A DNA stretch of 64,000 nucleotides from Methyloversatilis sp. RAC08 (GCF_001713355.1 NZ_CP016448.1:2790001-2854000); one strand, 5' to 3'. Numbered from the stretch's first letter, positions 18,301-27,090 are shown. Notes: generated by a model from the letters alone, not told the origin. Program-made: numbers and translations.

Positions 18301-18703
18301 CCCAGCGGGTGAATTTCGGCGCGTTGTCACGCGTCAGCGGCAGCGTGACCAGATAGGGAAACAGTTCGCGCGTCTGCTCTTCGTTGTAGCCGAAGGGGAT
18401 TTTCTCGGCCGCCGGTTCGAGGAAGAAGTCGAACGGATTGATGACCGACATTTCGGCGATCAGATCGACCTCGATGCGCAACTCGCGCGTGCGCTCCGGA
18501 AACACCAGCCGCGCCAGATAGTTGGACTGCGGGTCCTGCTGCCAATTGACGAAGTGCTCGGCCGGCGTGACGCGCAGCGAATACGACAGGATGGGCGTAC
18601 GGGTGTGCGGCGCCGGGCGCAGACGCACCACCTGCGGGCTCAGCAGCACCGGGCGGTCGTAGCGGTAGTGAGTGACGTGATTCAGTGCGACGTGGATGGA
18701 CAC
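15326..18703 (-). CDS. Large transglutaminase-like / DUF2126 protein
   Basis: 1125 residues. An N-terminal transglutaminase-like beta domain (about 1-90) is followed by the papain-like catalytic core with Cys188 (GSGSCRD), His238 (DLHAWCEVY) and Asp253 (GLDATSG). The remaining 800 or so residues are the DUF2126 region. The GTG start at 18703 has a GGAG site upstream. No signal peptide is seen. Family members are widespread in proteobacteria and actinobacteria and are often encoded beside alpha-E and ATP-grasp proteins, suggesting peptide or amide chemistry, but here it stands alone. Substrate is unknown. Confidence 0.88.
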   Translation of the reverse strand: MSIHVALNHVTHYRYDRPVLLSPQVVRLRPAPHTRTPILSYSLRVTPAEHFVNWQQDPQSNYLARLVFPERTRELRIEVDLIAEMSVINPFDFFLEPAAEKIPFGYNEEQTRELFPYLVTLPLTRDNAPKFTRWVDDARMLFGSSGKPSVDYLVALIQQMQGDIRYLIRMEPGVQTPEETLQKGSGSCRDTTWLLVQVLRHLGLAARFVSGYLIQLTADVKSLDGPSGPEKDFTDLHAWCEVYLPGAGWVGLDATSGLFAGEGHIPLACSPDPSSAAPISGLTEKCETEFEHHMKVERVWEAPRVTKPYTDDAWSRIETLGHRIDTDLVQHDVRLTMGGEPTFVSVDDRDGPEWNTTADSPPDKPVKRLLGAALLAKLKARYAPGGLLHYGQGKWYPGEQLPRWSLSCFWRRDGEPMWTDPGLIADEAVDYKLTAEHCATFLNALSKRLEVDGKYVFPAFEDVWYYLWRERKLPVNVDPFDSRLEDPLERDRMRRLFHDGLDSEVGHILPLARTPAGNAWQSGPWFLRDERCFLIPGDSPMGYRLPLDSQPWVSAAEYPWVHAPDPVQRQVPLRPQIDIAVRMQKPEDDDTTGIDFAPAGPAATRVSAPDRKPEALESAGWITRTALCAQVRHGVMYLFMPPLPTLDDYLELVTAVELTAAACGHPVVLEGYEPPRDPRVEVLRITPDPGVLEVNIQPYHSWDDMVAGTTFLYEAAHETRLGTEKFMIDGRHSGTGGGNHFVLGGATVADSPFLRRPDLLRSMISYWHNHPALSYLFSGLFIGPTSQAPRIDEARNDSVYEMEIAFAEIERRSRDAGYTPPWLIDRILRNLLVDATGNTHRAEFCIDKLYSPDGATGRLGLLEMRGFEMPPHSRMSLTQQLLLRALIARFWQQPYAPPKLKRWGTELHDRFMLPYFVWEDMRDVVDDLRAFGYPMELEWFAPHFEFRFPRMGQFSARNVLVELRSALEPWHVLGEEGGAGGTVRYVDSSVERLQVKVQGLVDDRHVLAVNGRRVPLSPTGRVGEYVAGVRYRAWQPATCLHPTIPPHAPLVFDLVDDWMKRSMGGCQYHVAHAGGRNHESFPVNSYEAEGRRLARFFAMGHTPGHVSAPPEDRNPNFPFTLDLRR

Positions 18704-18879
18704 GGAATACTCCGGTTGCGGGCAGTGAAGGGGTTGATGCGCTCAAGCAATTAGTGTGCGCGACTCAAGTTCATGATTTTCAATGTCATTGGTTTCAGCC
18801 TGTCGGCGACTCCTGCACAGTAAGGGGCGCACGCACCTCGCCGGTGCATGACGTTTCCGCGCGCAGCGGGCGTCGCCTG

Positions 18880-20409
18880 TCATTTGAGTCCTAGGCGGCG
18901 CGCCAGCTTGTGCAGATTGCTCGGGTCGACATCCAGCCGTCGTGCCGCGTCAGCCCAGTTGCCGGCACAGGCATCGAGCGCGGCGCGCACCAGCCTGCGC
19001 TGTGTGGCATCGATTGCTTCGCGCATGGACGGCAGTATGGCGCCGGACGTCGTGTCGCAGGTCTCCGGTGTTGCCGCGCGGGTGGTCACGCCATCCAGAT
19101 CGAGCAGTTCGGCCGGCAGCGACACGATGTCGGTGCGCGCGGCACCCCGGCTCACCGCCTTCAGCGCGGCACGGCTGATCACATGCTCGAGTTCGCGCAC
19201 ATTGCCGGGCCAAGGGTAGCGGCACAGCGCATCTTCCGCTTCCGGCGACAGACGCAGGCTGCGCAGGCCCAGGCGGGCACGGTTCAGTTCGAGAAAGCGT
19301 CCGGCCAGCAACAGTACGTCGCTGCCGCGCTCGCGCAGTGGCGGTATCGGCACCGGATACACCGACAGCCGGTGATACAGGTCGGCGCGGAAGGCGCCGT
19401 CGCGCACGCTGTCGCGCAGGGTGCGGTTGGTGGCAGCGATCACGCGTACATCGACGCGTCGCGGCTGGTCGGCGCCCAGGCGCTGGATTTCGCCGTTCTG
19501 CAATGCGCGCAGCAGCTTGGCCTGCACGGTCAGCGGCAGTTCGCCGACCTCGTCGAGAAACAGCGTGCCTCCATCCGCTGCTTCGAAGCGGCCCGGTCGG
19601 TCGGCGGTGGCGCCGGAGAACGCACCTTTCACGTGGCCGAACAGCTCGCTTTCAGCCAGGGATTCGGGCAGCGCGGCGCAATTGACATGTACCAGCGGCT
19701 GCGCGGCGCGGCGCGAATGACGGTGCAGGTGGCGGGCGAACAACTCCTTGCCGACGCCGGTTTCGCCGAGCAGAAGCACCGACAGTTCCGAATCGGCCAC
19801 CACCTTCATTTCGTGCAGCAGGCGCTGGATCACCTCGCTGTGGCCGACGATTTCTGCTTCGTCCGCGCTGGCGCCCTGCGCGTCGGCCCGTTCGCCGCCA
19901 CGCGACAGTCGCAGCGCGTGCAGATCCTGCTCGAGCCGGGTCACGCGCACGGCGGCTTCGACCAGCAAGGTGAAGCGGCGCAGGTCGTCGCGCGCCGCCT
20001 CGGTGAAGGTGCCGGTCTGCAGCGCGTCCAGCGTCAGCGCGCCCCAGGTCTGGCCCTCGACGTGCAGGCTGGTGCCCATGCAGTCGTGCACCGGCAGCGG
20101 TTCGCCGACGCGGGTGTCGAGCAGGCCGTCGTAGGGGTCGGGCAGCGTGCTGTCGTGGTCGAAGGCGGTGATGTCGCGTCGCGACAGGATGGTCGCCAGT
20201 CGCGGATGCTGGCCGACGACGAAGCGCCGCCCCAGCGTTTCGCGCACCAGACCGTCGACCGCCAGCGGGCGCAGGCTGTCTTCCTCGAGCTTCAGCAGCG
20301 CGACCGCCCCACAGCCGAAGTGGGTGCGCAAGCTCGATACCAGGCGTTGCAGGCGCACGGCGGGCGGCAGGTCCGACACCAGATCGGCCAGCAGCAGAGA
20401 TTCCATCAT
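18880..20409 (-). CDS. norR: NO-responsive sigma54 activator NorR
   Basis: 509 residues in NorR order: a GAF domain (about 20-170) that in the family senses NO through a mononuclear non-haem iron, a sigma54-activator AAA+ domain (about 187-420) with Walker A GETGVGKE, the GAFSGA-type loop (KGAFSGATA) and [10 protein letters not shown], then a Fis-type HTH at the end ([18 protein letters not shown]). LGRRF and LPDPYDGLL in the GAF region match NorR closely. It is divergent from ytfE-norB. Three GGT-N7-ACC sites lie directly upstream, the first touching its ATG, and no ribosome site is obvious there, so feedback control on norR is plausible. Confidence 0.95.
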   Translation of the reverse strand: MMESLLLADLVSDLPPAVRLQRLVSSLRTHFGCGAVALLKLEEDSLRPLAVDGLVRETLGRRFVVGQHPRLATILSRRDITAFDHDSTLPDPYDGLLDTRVGEPLPVHDCMGTSLHVEGQTWGALTLDALQTGTFTEAARDDLRRFTLLVEAAVRVTRLEQDLHALRLSRGGERADAQGASADEAEIVGHSEVIQRLLHEMKVVADSELSVLLLGETGVGKELFARHLHRHSRRAAQPLVHVNCAALPESLAESELFGHVKGAFSGATADRPGRFEAADGGTLFLDEVGELPLTVQAKLLRALQNGEIQRLGADQPRRVDVRVIAATNRTLRDSVRDGAFRADLYHRLSVYPVPIPPLRERGSDVLLLAGRFLELNRARLGLRSLRLSPEAEDALCRYPWPGNVRELEHVISRAALKAVSRGAARTDIVSLPAELLDLDGVTTRAATPETCDTTSGAILPSMREAIDATQRRLVRAALDACAGNWADAARRLDVDPSNLHKLARRLGLK

Positions 20410-20467
20410 GGTGCTAATAACCCGATTATGGTTCCAAAGACCATCTCAACTTGGGGTTAAAAATACC
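20410..20467. promoter_or_regulatory. Three NorR enhancer sites (GGT-N7-ACC)
   Basis: Exact copies at 20410-20422 (GGTGCTAATAACC), 20430-20442 (GGTTCCAAAGACC) and 20455-20467 (GGTTAAAAATACC). Centres are 20 and 25 bases apart. GGT-N7-ACC in three copies is the upstream activating sequence described for NorR in Ralstonia eutropha. They lie about 119, 99 and 74 bases upstream of the transcription start predicted from the sigma54 promoter. Site 1 directly abuts the norR start codon. Confidence 0.92.
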
Positions 20468-20508
20468 TTACTTTTTATAGGTTGTTGATTTTATTTGATT
20501 CAGAGGCA

Positions 20509-20524
20509 TGGCGCGGACCTTGCG
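20509..20524 (+). promoter_or_regulatory. Sigma54 (-24/-12) promoter of ytfE-norB
   Basis: TGGCGCGGACCTTGCG: the invariant GG at 20510-20511 and GC at 20522-20523 are exactly 10 bases apart, as sigma54 needs. Transcription should start near 20535, leaving a leader of about 25 bases before ytfE. The AT-rich stretch 20468-20500 between enhancers and promoter includes a near match to an IHF site on the minus strand, fitting DNA looping. Confidence 0.87.
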
Positions 20525-20560
20525 AAGTGAGGGTGTCTTCTTCCCCACGAGGCCTTGGCC

Positions 20561-21253
20561 ATGAACCTGATCGAACAATCCCTCGGCGCGCTTGCGCGCA
20601 GCATTCCCGGTGCGACCCGGGTGTTCCACGAACACAAGCTCGATTTCTGCTGCGGCGGCAAGCACAGCCTGCAGGACGCCGCGGCCGAGCGGGGCATTGA
20701 CGCACAGCCCATCGTCGAACGCTTGGGTGTGCTCCTGTCGCAGGCCACACGCGAGGCGCGCGACTGGCGCACCGTACCGGCCGCGGTGCTGATCGAACAC
20801 ATCCTGTTCCGCTTCCACGACCGGCATCGCGAACAGCTGCCGGAACTGACCCGCCTCGCGCGCCGCGTCGAACAGGTACACGGTGATCGCCCCGACTGCC
20901 CGACCGGTCTGGCCGACCATCTGACCGCCATGCAGCACGAACTGGAAAGCCATATGCAGAAGGAAGAGCAGGTGCTGTTCCCGATGCTTGCGCGCGGCCA
21001 GGCAAGCGCGCTGCAGGGGCCGGTCACGGTGCTGCGCAACGAACACGACCAGCACGGCGAGGCGCTGCAGCGGCTCGAGGCGCTGACCGACGACATCACG
21101 CTGCCGCGTGGTGCGTGCAACACCTGGCGCGCGCTCTACACCGGTCTGGCGGCGTTGCGCGAAGACCTGATGGAACACATTCACCTGGAGAACAACATCC
21201 TGTTCGAAGGGCTGAACGCGGCACCGGCCGAGTCGGAGGCCGCTCATGGGTGA
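20561..21253 (+). CDS. ytfE: Di-iron iron-sulfur cluster repair protein (YtfE/RIC/ScdA)
   Basis: 230 residues. The N-terminal ScdA-type segment holds the conserved DFCCGG motif; the rest is a hemerythrin-like four-helix domain with spaced His/Glu ligands (FHDRH, HLTAMQHELESHMQKEE, NEHDQHGE, HIHLENN). The family restores Fe-S centres damaged by NO or oxidants and may itself reduce or release NO. The ATG at 20561 is chosen over a TTG two codons earlier. It is the first gene behind the NorR/sigma54 promoter and overlaps norB by 8 bases. Confidence 0.93.
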   Translation: MNLIEQSLGALARSIPGATRVFHEHKLDFCCGGKHSLQDAAAERGIDAQPIVERLGVLLSQATREARDWRTVPAAVLIEHILFRFHDRHREQLPELTRLARRVEQVHGDRPDCPTGLADHLTAMQHELESHMQKEEQVLFPMLARGQASALQGPVTVLRNEHDQHGEALQRLEALTDDITLPRGACNTWRALYTGLAALREDLMEHIHLENNILFEGLNAAPAESEAAHG

Positions 21254-23531
21254 TTACCGCAAGCTGTGGTTCACGCTGATCGGCGTGCTCATCGTCACCT
21301 TTTCGCTGCTCGGTTACTACGGTGTCGAGGTGTATCGCAACGCGCCGCCGATTCCGCAGCAGATTGTCAGTGAAGACGGACGCGTGCTGTACACGCATGA
21401 CGGCATCCTCGACGGCCAGACCGCGTGGCAGTCGGTCGGCGGCATGCAACTGGGCTCGATCTGGGGCCACGGCGCCTACCAGGCGCCGGACTGGACCGCC
21501 GACTGGTTGCACCGCGAACTGCTGGCCTGGCTCGACCTCGCCGCGCAGGACGCGCACGGCAAGCCCTACGCCGAACTGGATGCCGATGCGCAGGCGCTGC
21601 TGGCAGCACGTCTGAAGCGCGAGTACCGGCGCAACACCTATGACGCGGCGACCGGCGCGGCCACCGTATCCACCTTGCGCGCCCGGGCGATCGAGCGCAC
21701 CGCCGACTACTACGTCCAGCTGTTCGGCGACGCGCCGGCGCTGCAGGGCTCGCGCGAAAGCTATGCGATGAAGGACAACACGCTGCCCGACCCGCAGCGG
21801 CGCGCGCAGCTGGCCGGCTTCTTCTTCTGGACCGCCTGGGTGGCCGCGACCGAGCGGCCGGGTACCAGCGCCACCTACACCAACAACTGGCCGCACGAAC
21901 CGCTGATCGGCAATGCGCCGACGGCGGAGAACGTGGTGTGGTCCGTCGTCAGCGTGGTGGTCATGATGGCCGGCGTCGGCTTCCTCATCTGGGGCTGGTC
22001 CTTCCTGCGCAGGCAGGATGAAAGCGACCCGGCCGCGCCGGCGCAGGACCCGCTTTCGCGCGTCGCGCCGACGCCATCGCAACGTGCGCTCGGCAAGTAC
22101 CTCGTCCTGGTGGTGGCGCTGTTCGTGTTCCAGGTCATGATGGGTGGCTTCACCGCGCACTACACGGTCGAGGGCCAGACCTTCTACGGTATCGACGTAT
22201 CGCAGTGGTTCCCGTATTCGCTGGTACGCACCTGGCACATCCAGAGCGCACTGTTCTGGATCGCCACCGGCTTTCTGGCCGCCGGGCTGTTCCTTGCGCC
22301 ACTGATCCACGGCGGGCGCGACCCGAAGTTCCAGAAGGTCGGTGTGGATGTGCTGTTCTGGGCGCTGGTCGTGGTGGTGGCCGGCTCTTTCGTCGGCAAC
22401 TACCTGGCCATTGCGCAGATCATGCCGCCGGAACTGAATTTCTGGCTCGGCCACCAGGGCTACGAATACGTCGACCTCGGCCGCCTGTGGCAGATCGGCA
22501 AGTTCGTCGGCGTGGCGCTGTGGCTGGTGCTCATGCTGCGCGGCATCGTGCCGGCGCTGCGCACGCCCGGCGGCGACAAGAACCTGCTGGCGCTGCTCAC
22601 CGCTTCGGTGGTGGCGATCGGCCTGTTCTATGGCGCCGGCTTCTTCTATGGCGAGCGCACCCACCTGACGGTGATGGAGTACTGGCGCTGGTGGGTCGTG
22701 CATCTGTGGGTCGAAGGGTTCTTCGAAGTGTTCGCGACCACAGCGCTGGCCTTCATCTTCTCCACGCTCGGTCTCGTTTCTGCCCGCATGGCGACGGCGG
22801 CCAGCCTGGCGTCGGCTTCGCTGTTCATGCTGGGCGGCGTGCCCGGCACCTTCCACCACCTCTACTTTGCCGGTACGACAACACCGGTGATGGCGGTCGG
22901 TGCCTCGTTCAGCGCGCTCGAAGTGGTGCCGCTGGTCGTGCTCGGTCATGAGGCGTGGGAGAACTGGCGCCTGAAGGATCGCGCAGCGTGGATGGCGAAG
23001 CTGAAGTGGCCGCTGATGTGCTTCGTCGCGGTCGCGTTCTGGAACATGCTCGGCGCCGGCGTATTCGGCTTCATGATCAACCCGCCGATCTCGCTGTATT
23101 ACGTGCAGGGCCTTAACACGACGCCGGTGCATGCCCATGCCGCGCTGTTCGGGGTCTATGGCTTCCTCGCGCTCGGCTTCACGCTGCTGGTGCTGCGCTA
23201 CCTGCGGCCGCAGCTGGCATTCGGTGAGCGGCTGATGCAGACCGGCTTCTGGGGGCTCAACGCGGGTCTGGTGCTGATGATCGCGACCAGCCTGCTGCCG
23301 ATCGGCCTGATCCAGTTTCACGCCAGCGTCAGCCAGGGTCTGTGGTACGCACGCAGCGAGGAATTCATGCAGCAGCCGCTGCTGGAAACGCTGCGCTGGG
23401 TGCGCACCTTCGGCGACGTGGTGTTCATCGTGGGCGCGCTGGCGGTGGCCTGGCAGGTGGTGTCGGGCGTGTTCGGCCGTAGCGGCCGCACGCCGGAACC
23501 GGTCGGCACGCTGGCAGGGGCCCGTCGATGA
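21246..23531 (+). CDS. norB: Quinol-dependent nitric oxide reductase (qNor)
   Basis: 761 residues. It reduces two NO to N2O in the cytoplasmic membrane, taking electrons directly from quinol. The length and the N-terminal extension (TM helix, then about 190 periplasmic residues resembling NorC but without a CxxCH) mark the single-subunit quinol type (norZ in some species). The haem-copper-like core follows with about 12 helices and conserved His clusters, for example WWVVHLWVEGFFEVF and GTFHHLYFAGTT. It overlaps ytfE and is followed by a strong terminator, so ytfE-norB is a two-gene detoxification operon. No nitrite or N2O reductase genes are in the window. Confidence 0.95.
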   Translation: MGDYRKLWFTLIGVLIVTFSLLGYYGVEVYRNAPPIPQQIVSEDGRVLYTHDGILDGQTAWQSVGGMQLGSIWGHGAYQAPDWTADWLHRELLAWLDLAAQDAHGKPYAELDADAQALLAARLKREYRRNTYDAATGAATVSTLRARAIERTADYYVQLFGDAPALQGSRESYAMKDNTLPDPQRRAQLAGFFFWTAWVAATERPGTSATYTNNWPHEPLIGNAPTAENVVWSVVSVVVMMAGVGFLIWGWSFLRRQDESDPAAPAQDPLSRVAPTPSQRALGKYLVLVVALFVFQVMMGGFTAHYTVEGQTFYGIDVSQWFPYSLVRTWHIQSALFWIATGFLAAGLFLAPLIHGGRDPKFQKVGVDVLFWALVVVVAGSFVGNYLAIAQIMPPELNFWLGHQGYEYVDLGRLWQIGKFVGVALWLVLMLRGIVPALRTPGGDKNLLALLTASVVAIGLFYGAGFFYGERTHLTVMEYWRWWVVHLWVEGFFEVFATTALAFIFSTLGLVSARMATAASLASASLFMLGGVPGTFHHLYFAGTTTPVMAVGASFSALEVVPLVVLGHEAWENWRLKDRAAWMAKLKWPLMCFVAVAFWNMLGAGVFGFMINPPISLYYVQGLNTTPVHAHAALFGVYGFLALGFTLLVLRYLRPQLAFGERLMQTGFWGLNAGLVLMIATSLLPIGLIQFHASVSQGLWYARSEEFMQQPLLETLRWVRTFGDVVFIVGALAVAWQVVSGVFGRSGRTPEPVGTLAGARR

Positions 23532-23580
23532 ACTGAGTGCAACCCGTCCGTCCTACTTGCCGCAACGCTTCGGCAAGGTT

Positions 23581-23616
23581 GGAGCGCCGTGCCGCGAGGC
23601 CGGCGCTCCTTTTTTT
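23581..23616 (+). terminator. Rho-independent terminator of ytfE-norB
   Basis: Arms GGAGCGCCG (23581-23589) and CGGCGCTCC (23601-23609) with an 11-base loop, followed directly by seven T residues (23610-23616). Confidence 0.9.
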
Positions 23617-23686
23617 CTTCGTCGCTATACTGTCGCCGCGCACCCGCGCGTTCCCACAGACGACTCAATAAACAGGAGAGCGGAGC

Positions 23687-24019
23687 ATGGCGAAGTTTCA
23701 GTTGAAAAAGGCTGCAAACGGCGAATTCCACTTCACGCTGCTGGGCTCGGATGACCAGTCCCTGCTGCAGAGCGAAATGTACAAGACGCGCGCGTCCGCC
23801 GAGAACGGCATCGAATCGGTGAAGAAGAATGCGGCCGACGACGGCCGCTACGACCGCAAGAAGGCCACGAACGGCAAGGATTACTACGTGCTGAAGGCAG
23901 GCAACGGCCAGGTGATCGGCCAGAGCAAGATGTTCGACAACGCCGGCGCGATGGAAGCCGCAATCGCCGCAGTGAAGGGCGGCGCTGCCGGCGCCACCGT
24001 GGATGATCAGGCCGGATGA
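23687..24019 (+). CDS. yegP: YegP-type DUF1508 protein
   Basis: 110 residues made of two tandem DUF1508 repeats of about 48 residues: first FHFTLLGSDDQSLLQSEMY and KTRASAENGIESVKKNA, second YYVLKAGNGQVIGQSKMF and AMEAAIAAVK. The family is small, soluble and of unclear function. A GGAG site at 23682-23685, close to the ATG, suggests good expression. It lies behind the nor terminator and so should have its own promoter. Confidence 0.9.
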   Translation: MAKFQLKKAANGEFHFTLLGSDDQSLLQSEMYKTRASAENGIESVKKNAADDGRYDRKKATNGKDYYVLKAGNGQVIGQSKMFDNAGAMEAAIAAVKGGAAGATVDDQAG

Positions 24020-24135
24020 GCTGAAGCAGGCGGTGCGTCCTGCCAGCGCGCGGGACGCGCCTTCATCGCGCGCCTGACAACCGTTTCGCATGGCGGATGC
24101 AATTTGCGGCAGTCACGTACTCAATGCCCTGCCGC

Positions 24136-24597
24136 TCAGGCCGCGACGCGCTTCACCTTCGGATCGTCAGCCATGCGCTGCGTCAGTTCGTGCAGCGTCG
24201 AACACAGCGCCATGAACGCCTCTTCGGGCAGGCCGGCCTGACAGGCGACTTCGCCCTGGATGCGTGCGACCGCGTGTTCCAGTTCGCGTCCGGCCGGAGT
24301 CAGGAAGGACTGAACCACTCGTTCTTCGGTCGGCGAGCGCTGCCGTTCGAGAAAGCCGGCGACTTCAAGGCGCTTCAGCAAAGGCGTGATGGCGGCCGAG
24401 TCGAGGTGCAGGCGCTGCGCCAGCTGACTGACCGAACGGCCATCCTCTTCCCACAGCGCGAGCATCACCAGGTATTGCGGGTAGGTCAGTCCGACTGCCT
24501 TCAGCCGCACCCGGTACGAGCGGGTGATGCCGTGGGTGGCGGCGTAGAGCGCAAAACAGAGCTGCCGTTCGAGCCTGAGGTTCTGGTATCGGGTCAT
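24136..24597 (-). CDS. OhrR-like MarR-family regulator
   Basis: 153 residues from the ATG at 24597; the longer in-frame reading adds a non-conserved 40-residue head. LERQLCFALYAATHG near the N-terminus carries Cys14 at the position of the peroxide-sensing cysteine in OhrR, and YPQYLVMLALWEEDG plus LDSAAITPLLKRLEVAGF with the ERVV wing match the OhrR subgroup of MarR. Such proteins repress ohr until oxidised by organic hydroperoxide. No ohr gene is adjacent, so the target is not known. Confidence 0.85.
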   Translation of the reverse strand: MTRYQNLRLERQLCFALYAATHGITRSYRVRLKAVGLTYPQYLVMLALWEEDGRSVSQLAQRLHLDSAAITPLLKRLEVAGFLERQRSPTEERVVQSFLTPAGRELEHAVARIQGEVACQAGLPEEAFMALCSTLHELTQRMADDPKVKRVAA

Positions 24598-24809
24598 GGT
24601 CCGCTGTTGTCGCTTTGGGGATGCAGTCAGGACTGCCATTTGCTCATCGTGACCGCTTTCGAGCCGGTTGCCAGATTGCTTCCTGCGGCATGGTTGCGGT
24701 CGATCCGAATGTGTCAAACGCTCGGGATGCCGTCAAGGACATGCACTGGCTGCGCGCGGTTCAATGAACAGACGACAAGGAGACGGATAGGGTCTGCAAG
24801 CGCGACGAC

Positions 24810-25409
24810 TCAGTGCGCCAGATCGTCCGCTCGGCAGGCCACGACCGCGAACAGGTCGCCCAGCGCCGCGAGGCTTGCGGCCTGCAGCGCCGCGGCGCTG
24901 ACCTCACCGCCTCCTGCGAGCGGCAGATCGCGCGTGGCGGTGGCCGATGCAATCACGGTCGGCGAATAGCCGAGATTGAACGCGCCGCGCGCGGTCGAGT
25001 TGATGCACATGTGCGTCATGAAACCCGCCAGCACGAGTTGCTTTATGTCGAGTCGCTTCAGTTCTTCGTCGAGCGAGGTCTGTACAAAGCTGTTCGGGTA
25101 GTTCTTGGTGATGACGAGTTCGCCAGCCTGTGGCGCAACGATGTCCGATATCTGGCCGATGGATGCGCTCACATCGTAGGGCGTGCCGGGACCGGCATCG
25201 TGCCGGATATGGATGACGGGGCGGCCGAGCGCGCGGGCCAGGTCGAGTGCACGGCGCGCCTCGACAAGCGCTGCCTCGACGCCGGCGAGCTGCATGACGC
25301 CCTCGCGATAGGTGTTCTGGCAATCGATCATGATCAGCGCGGCGTGGTGCAACGAGCCCGGTGCATGGCCAAGTCCTGTGAGGTCACGCAGTGTGGTGAT
25401 CGCGGTCAT
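24810..25409 (-). CDS. Isochorismatase-family cysteine hydrolase
   Basis: 199 residues from the ATG at 25409. The catalytic triad is readable: Asp29 in LIMIDCQN, Lys in ITKNYPNSF, and Cys in THMCINSTARGA. A cis-peptide region before the Cys (LVLAGFMTHMC) also fits the family, which includes nicotinamidases, isochorismatases and other amidohydrolases. Substrate is not assigned. It is divergent from a ModE-like regulator gene and lies upstream of, and in the same direction as, the OhrR-like gene, with a gap of about 210 bases. Confidence 0.88.
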   Translation of the reverse strand: MTAITTLRDLTGLGHAPGSLHHAALIMIDCQNTYREGVMQLAGVEAALVEARRALDLARALGRPVIHIRHDAGPGTPYDVSASIGQISDIVAPQAGELVITKNYPNSFVQTSLDEELKRLDIKQLVLAGFMTHMCINSTARGAFNLGYSPTVIASATATRDLPLAGGGEVSAAALQAASLAALGDLFAVVACRADDLAH

Positions 25410-25581
25410 CGGGAGATTCCTTTCGGGAGACGGTGAGGAGCGGTGCCGGGCAATGCGCTGACCGGACACAAGCCTTACCGGAAACGGATTGCATGATTGC
25501 AGATGAAGGTGTGTGAAGGTCCAATGACGACCTTTGCGTAGAGCTTATCAGTGGTCCTCGATTCACCGGATATGAAATCCA

Positions 25582-26655
25582 ATGCCTGACATGCGTATCC
25601 AGATCGAACCGGCGTGGCGCTTCCGCAATGCAGAAGGACGCGAGATCGATCCACTGCTGTTCCGCGTGCTGGCCGCCGTGCAGCGCAGCGGCAAGCTCAC
25701 CGAGGCGGCGCGCGATGTCGGGTTTTCCTACCGTCACTGCTGGAACCTGATCCGGACCTGGTCGGCGTTTTTCGGCACGCCGCTGGTCGAACTGTCGCAA
25801 GGCAAGGGCGCTGAGCTGACGCCGCTGGGCGAAAAGCTCACCTGGGCGGCACAGCGCATCCAGGCGCGGCTGACGCCGCAGCTGGAAAACCTGTCGGTCG
25901 AGATCGACCGCGAAATCAACGCCGCACTGATGGACACGCACCCGGTGCTGCGCCTGCACGCAAGCCACGGCTATGCCATTGCGCTGATGCCCGAGCTGAT
26001 ACAGCGCGTCGCCGGCGTGCGGCTTGAGCTGCAGTACCTCGGGTCGGTCGACGCGCTTGCGTCAATGTCTCGCGGCAGCTGCGACCTGTGTGGCTTTCAC
26101 CTGCCGAGCGGCCGGGTCACACCGGAACTCGCGGCACGACTCGGGCGATATCTGAAGCCGCGCGTGCATCGTGTGATCCGGCTGGTCACGCGCACGCAGG
26201 GGCTGTTCGTCGCTGCCGGCAACCCGCTGAACATCACTTCGCTGAAGGATCTGATCCGGCCTGACGTGCGCTTCATCAACCGCCAGGCGAGTGCCGGCAC
26301 TCGCCTGCTGTTCGACCTGCTGCTGGCCGAGCAATCGCTGGATCCGGACCGGATCAGCGGTTACGAAACGGTGGAATTCACGCATGCCGCGGTGGCGGCC
26401 CACATCGCGAGCGGCATGGCGGATACGGGCTTCGGCGTCGAAGCGGCCGCCACACAGTTCAGGTTGAATTTTGTGCCGCTTGCGCAGGAGCAGTACTTCC
26501 TCGCCTGCCGCGTCGAAACGCTCGAGCTGCCGTCGATGCAGCGCATGCTCGACGCGCTGCGTTCGCCCGACTTCGCCGCAGCGGTCGCCGGTCTGCCCGG
26601 CTATGCCCTCAATTCGCCGGGCGACGTGATGACGGTAACCGAAGGATTGCGCTGA
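25582..26655 (+). CDS. ModE-type HTH regulator with periplasmic-binding-protein-like domain
   Basis: 357 residues. The N-terminal winged HTH (about 15-105) resembles ModE/LysR: LAAVQRSGKLTEAARDVG then SYRHCWNLIRTW. The C-terminal 230 residues form a PBP-like domain related to molybdate/tungstate-binding proteins (GLFVAAGNPLNI, FINRQASAGTRLLFD). Members often control molybdenum- or tungsten-linked genes or formate dehydrogenase, but none lies here, so the effector and target are unknown. A second ATG at 25591 is also possible. The gene is divergent from the cysteine hydrolase. Confidence 0.82.
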   Translation: MPDMRIQIEPAWRFRNAEGREIDPLLFRVLAAVQRSGKLTEAARDVGFSYRHCWNLIRTWSAFFGTPLVELSQGKGAELTPLGEKLTWAAQRIQARLTPQLENLSVEIDREINAALMDTHPVLRLHASHGYAIALMPELIQRVAGVRLELQYLGSVDALASMSRGSCDLCGFHLPSGRVTPELAARLGRYLKPRVHRVIRLVTRTQGLFVAAGNPLNITSLKDLIRPDVRFINRQASAGTRLLFDLLLAEQSLDPDRISGYETVEFTHAAVAAHIASGMADTGFGVEAAATQFRLNFVPLAQEQYFLACRVETLELPSMQRMLDALRSPDFAAAVAGLPGYALNSPGDVMTVTEGLR

Positions 26656-26772
26656 GTCGCAATCGGAAACTTCGCACGGTGTTGGTCGACACGACAAACT
26701 ACCCCCGACGACGCGCGGAGTTGTCTCCCTTCGTGCAAGGAGGTCGAAGTGGAAGACTTTATCGAGCGCTCT

Positions 26773-26794
26773 CCCCGGTCCAATTGGACCGGGG
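26773..26794. repeat. 22-bp perfect palindrome
   Basis: A loop-free palindrome with CAATTG at its centre and GGTCC/GGACC flanks ending in CCCC and GGGG. Its right half continues into the first, degenerate copy of the GGCGGCGGCACGG repeat. It could form a cruciform or act as a terminator-like element for the upstream gene. Confidence 0.85.
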
Positions 26795-26872
26795 GCGGCG
26801 GCACGGTGATCAGCGGGGTGGCGGAGGATCGCCGGGTTCGGGTGGCGCGGCGCGGCTGTACGTGTGGGCGTT

Positions 26873-27067
26873 GGGCATCGCTGCGCTCACGCCAACCTAC
26901 GGTCTGGACCGGGCGGCGGCACGGTGATGAACGGGGCGGTGGATGATCGCGGGGTGGAGGCGCGGCTGGACGGATGGAAGTCGGGCATCGCTGCGCTCAC
27001 CCCAACCTACGGTCTGGACCGGGCGGCGGCACGTTGATGAACGGAGTGGTGGATGATCGCGGGGTGG
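26873..27067. repeat. Two direct copies of an 85-bp element
   Basis: Copies at 26873-26957 and 26983-27067, a period of 110 bases, with four mismatches. Each runs from GGCATCGCTGCGCTCAC through CCAACCTACGGTCTGGACC to GGATGATCGCGGGGTGG. A diverged partial copy of the second half lies at about 26785-26842. Confidence 0.88.
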
Positions 27068-27090
27068 GTGTCCGGCATCGCCGTTGGCTC

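Noticed and set aside
20481-20500. FNR half-site (TTGAT...TTTGA) ahead of ytfE
   Set aside because: The two halves are direct, not inverted, so it is not a CRP/FNR box. The AT-rich stretch is better seen as a bend.
21096-23321. 741-residue open frame opposite norB
   Set aside because: It lies antisense to an evident qNor gene. Residue use is a shadow pattern and no domain can be recognised.
26749-26946. 65-residue frame starting GTG GAA GAC
   Set aside because: It runs through the 22-bp palindrome and the repeats. No conserved feature supports a gene.
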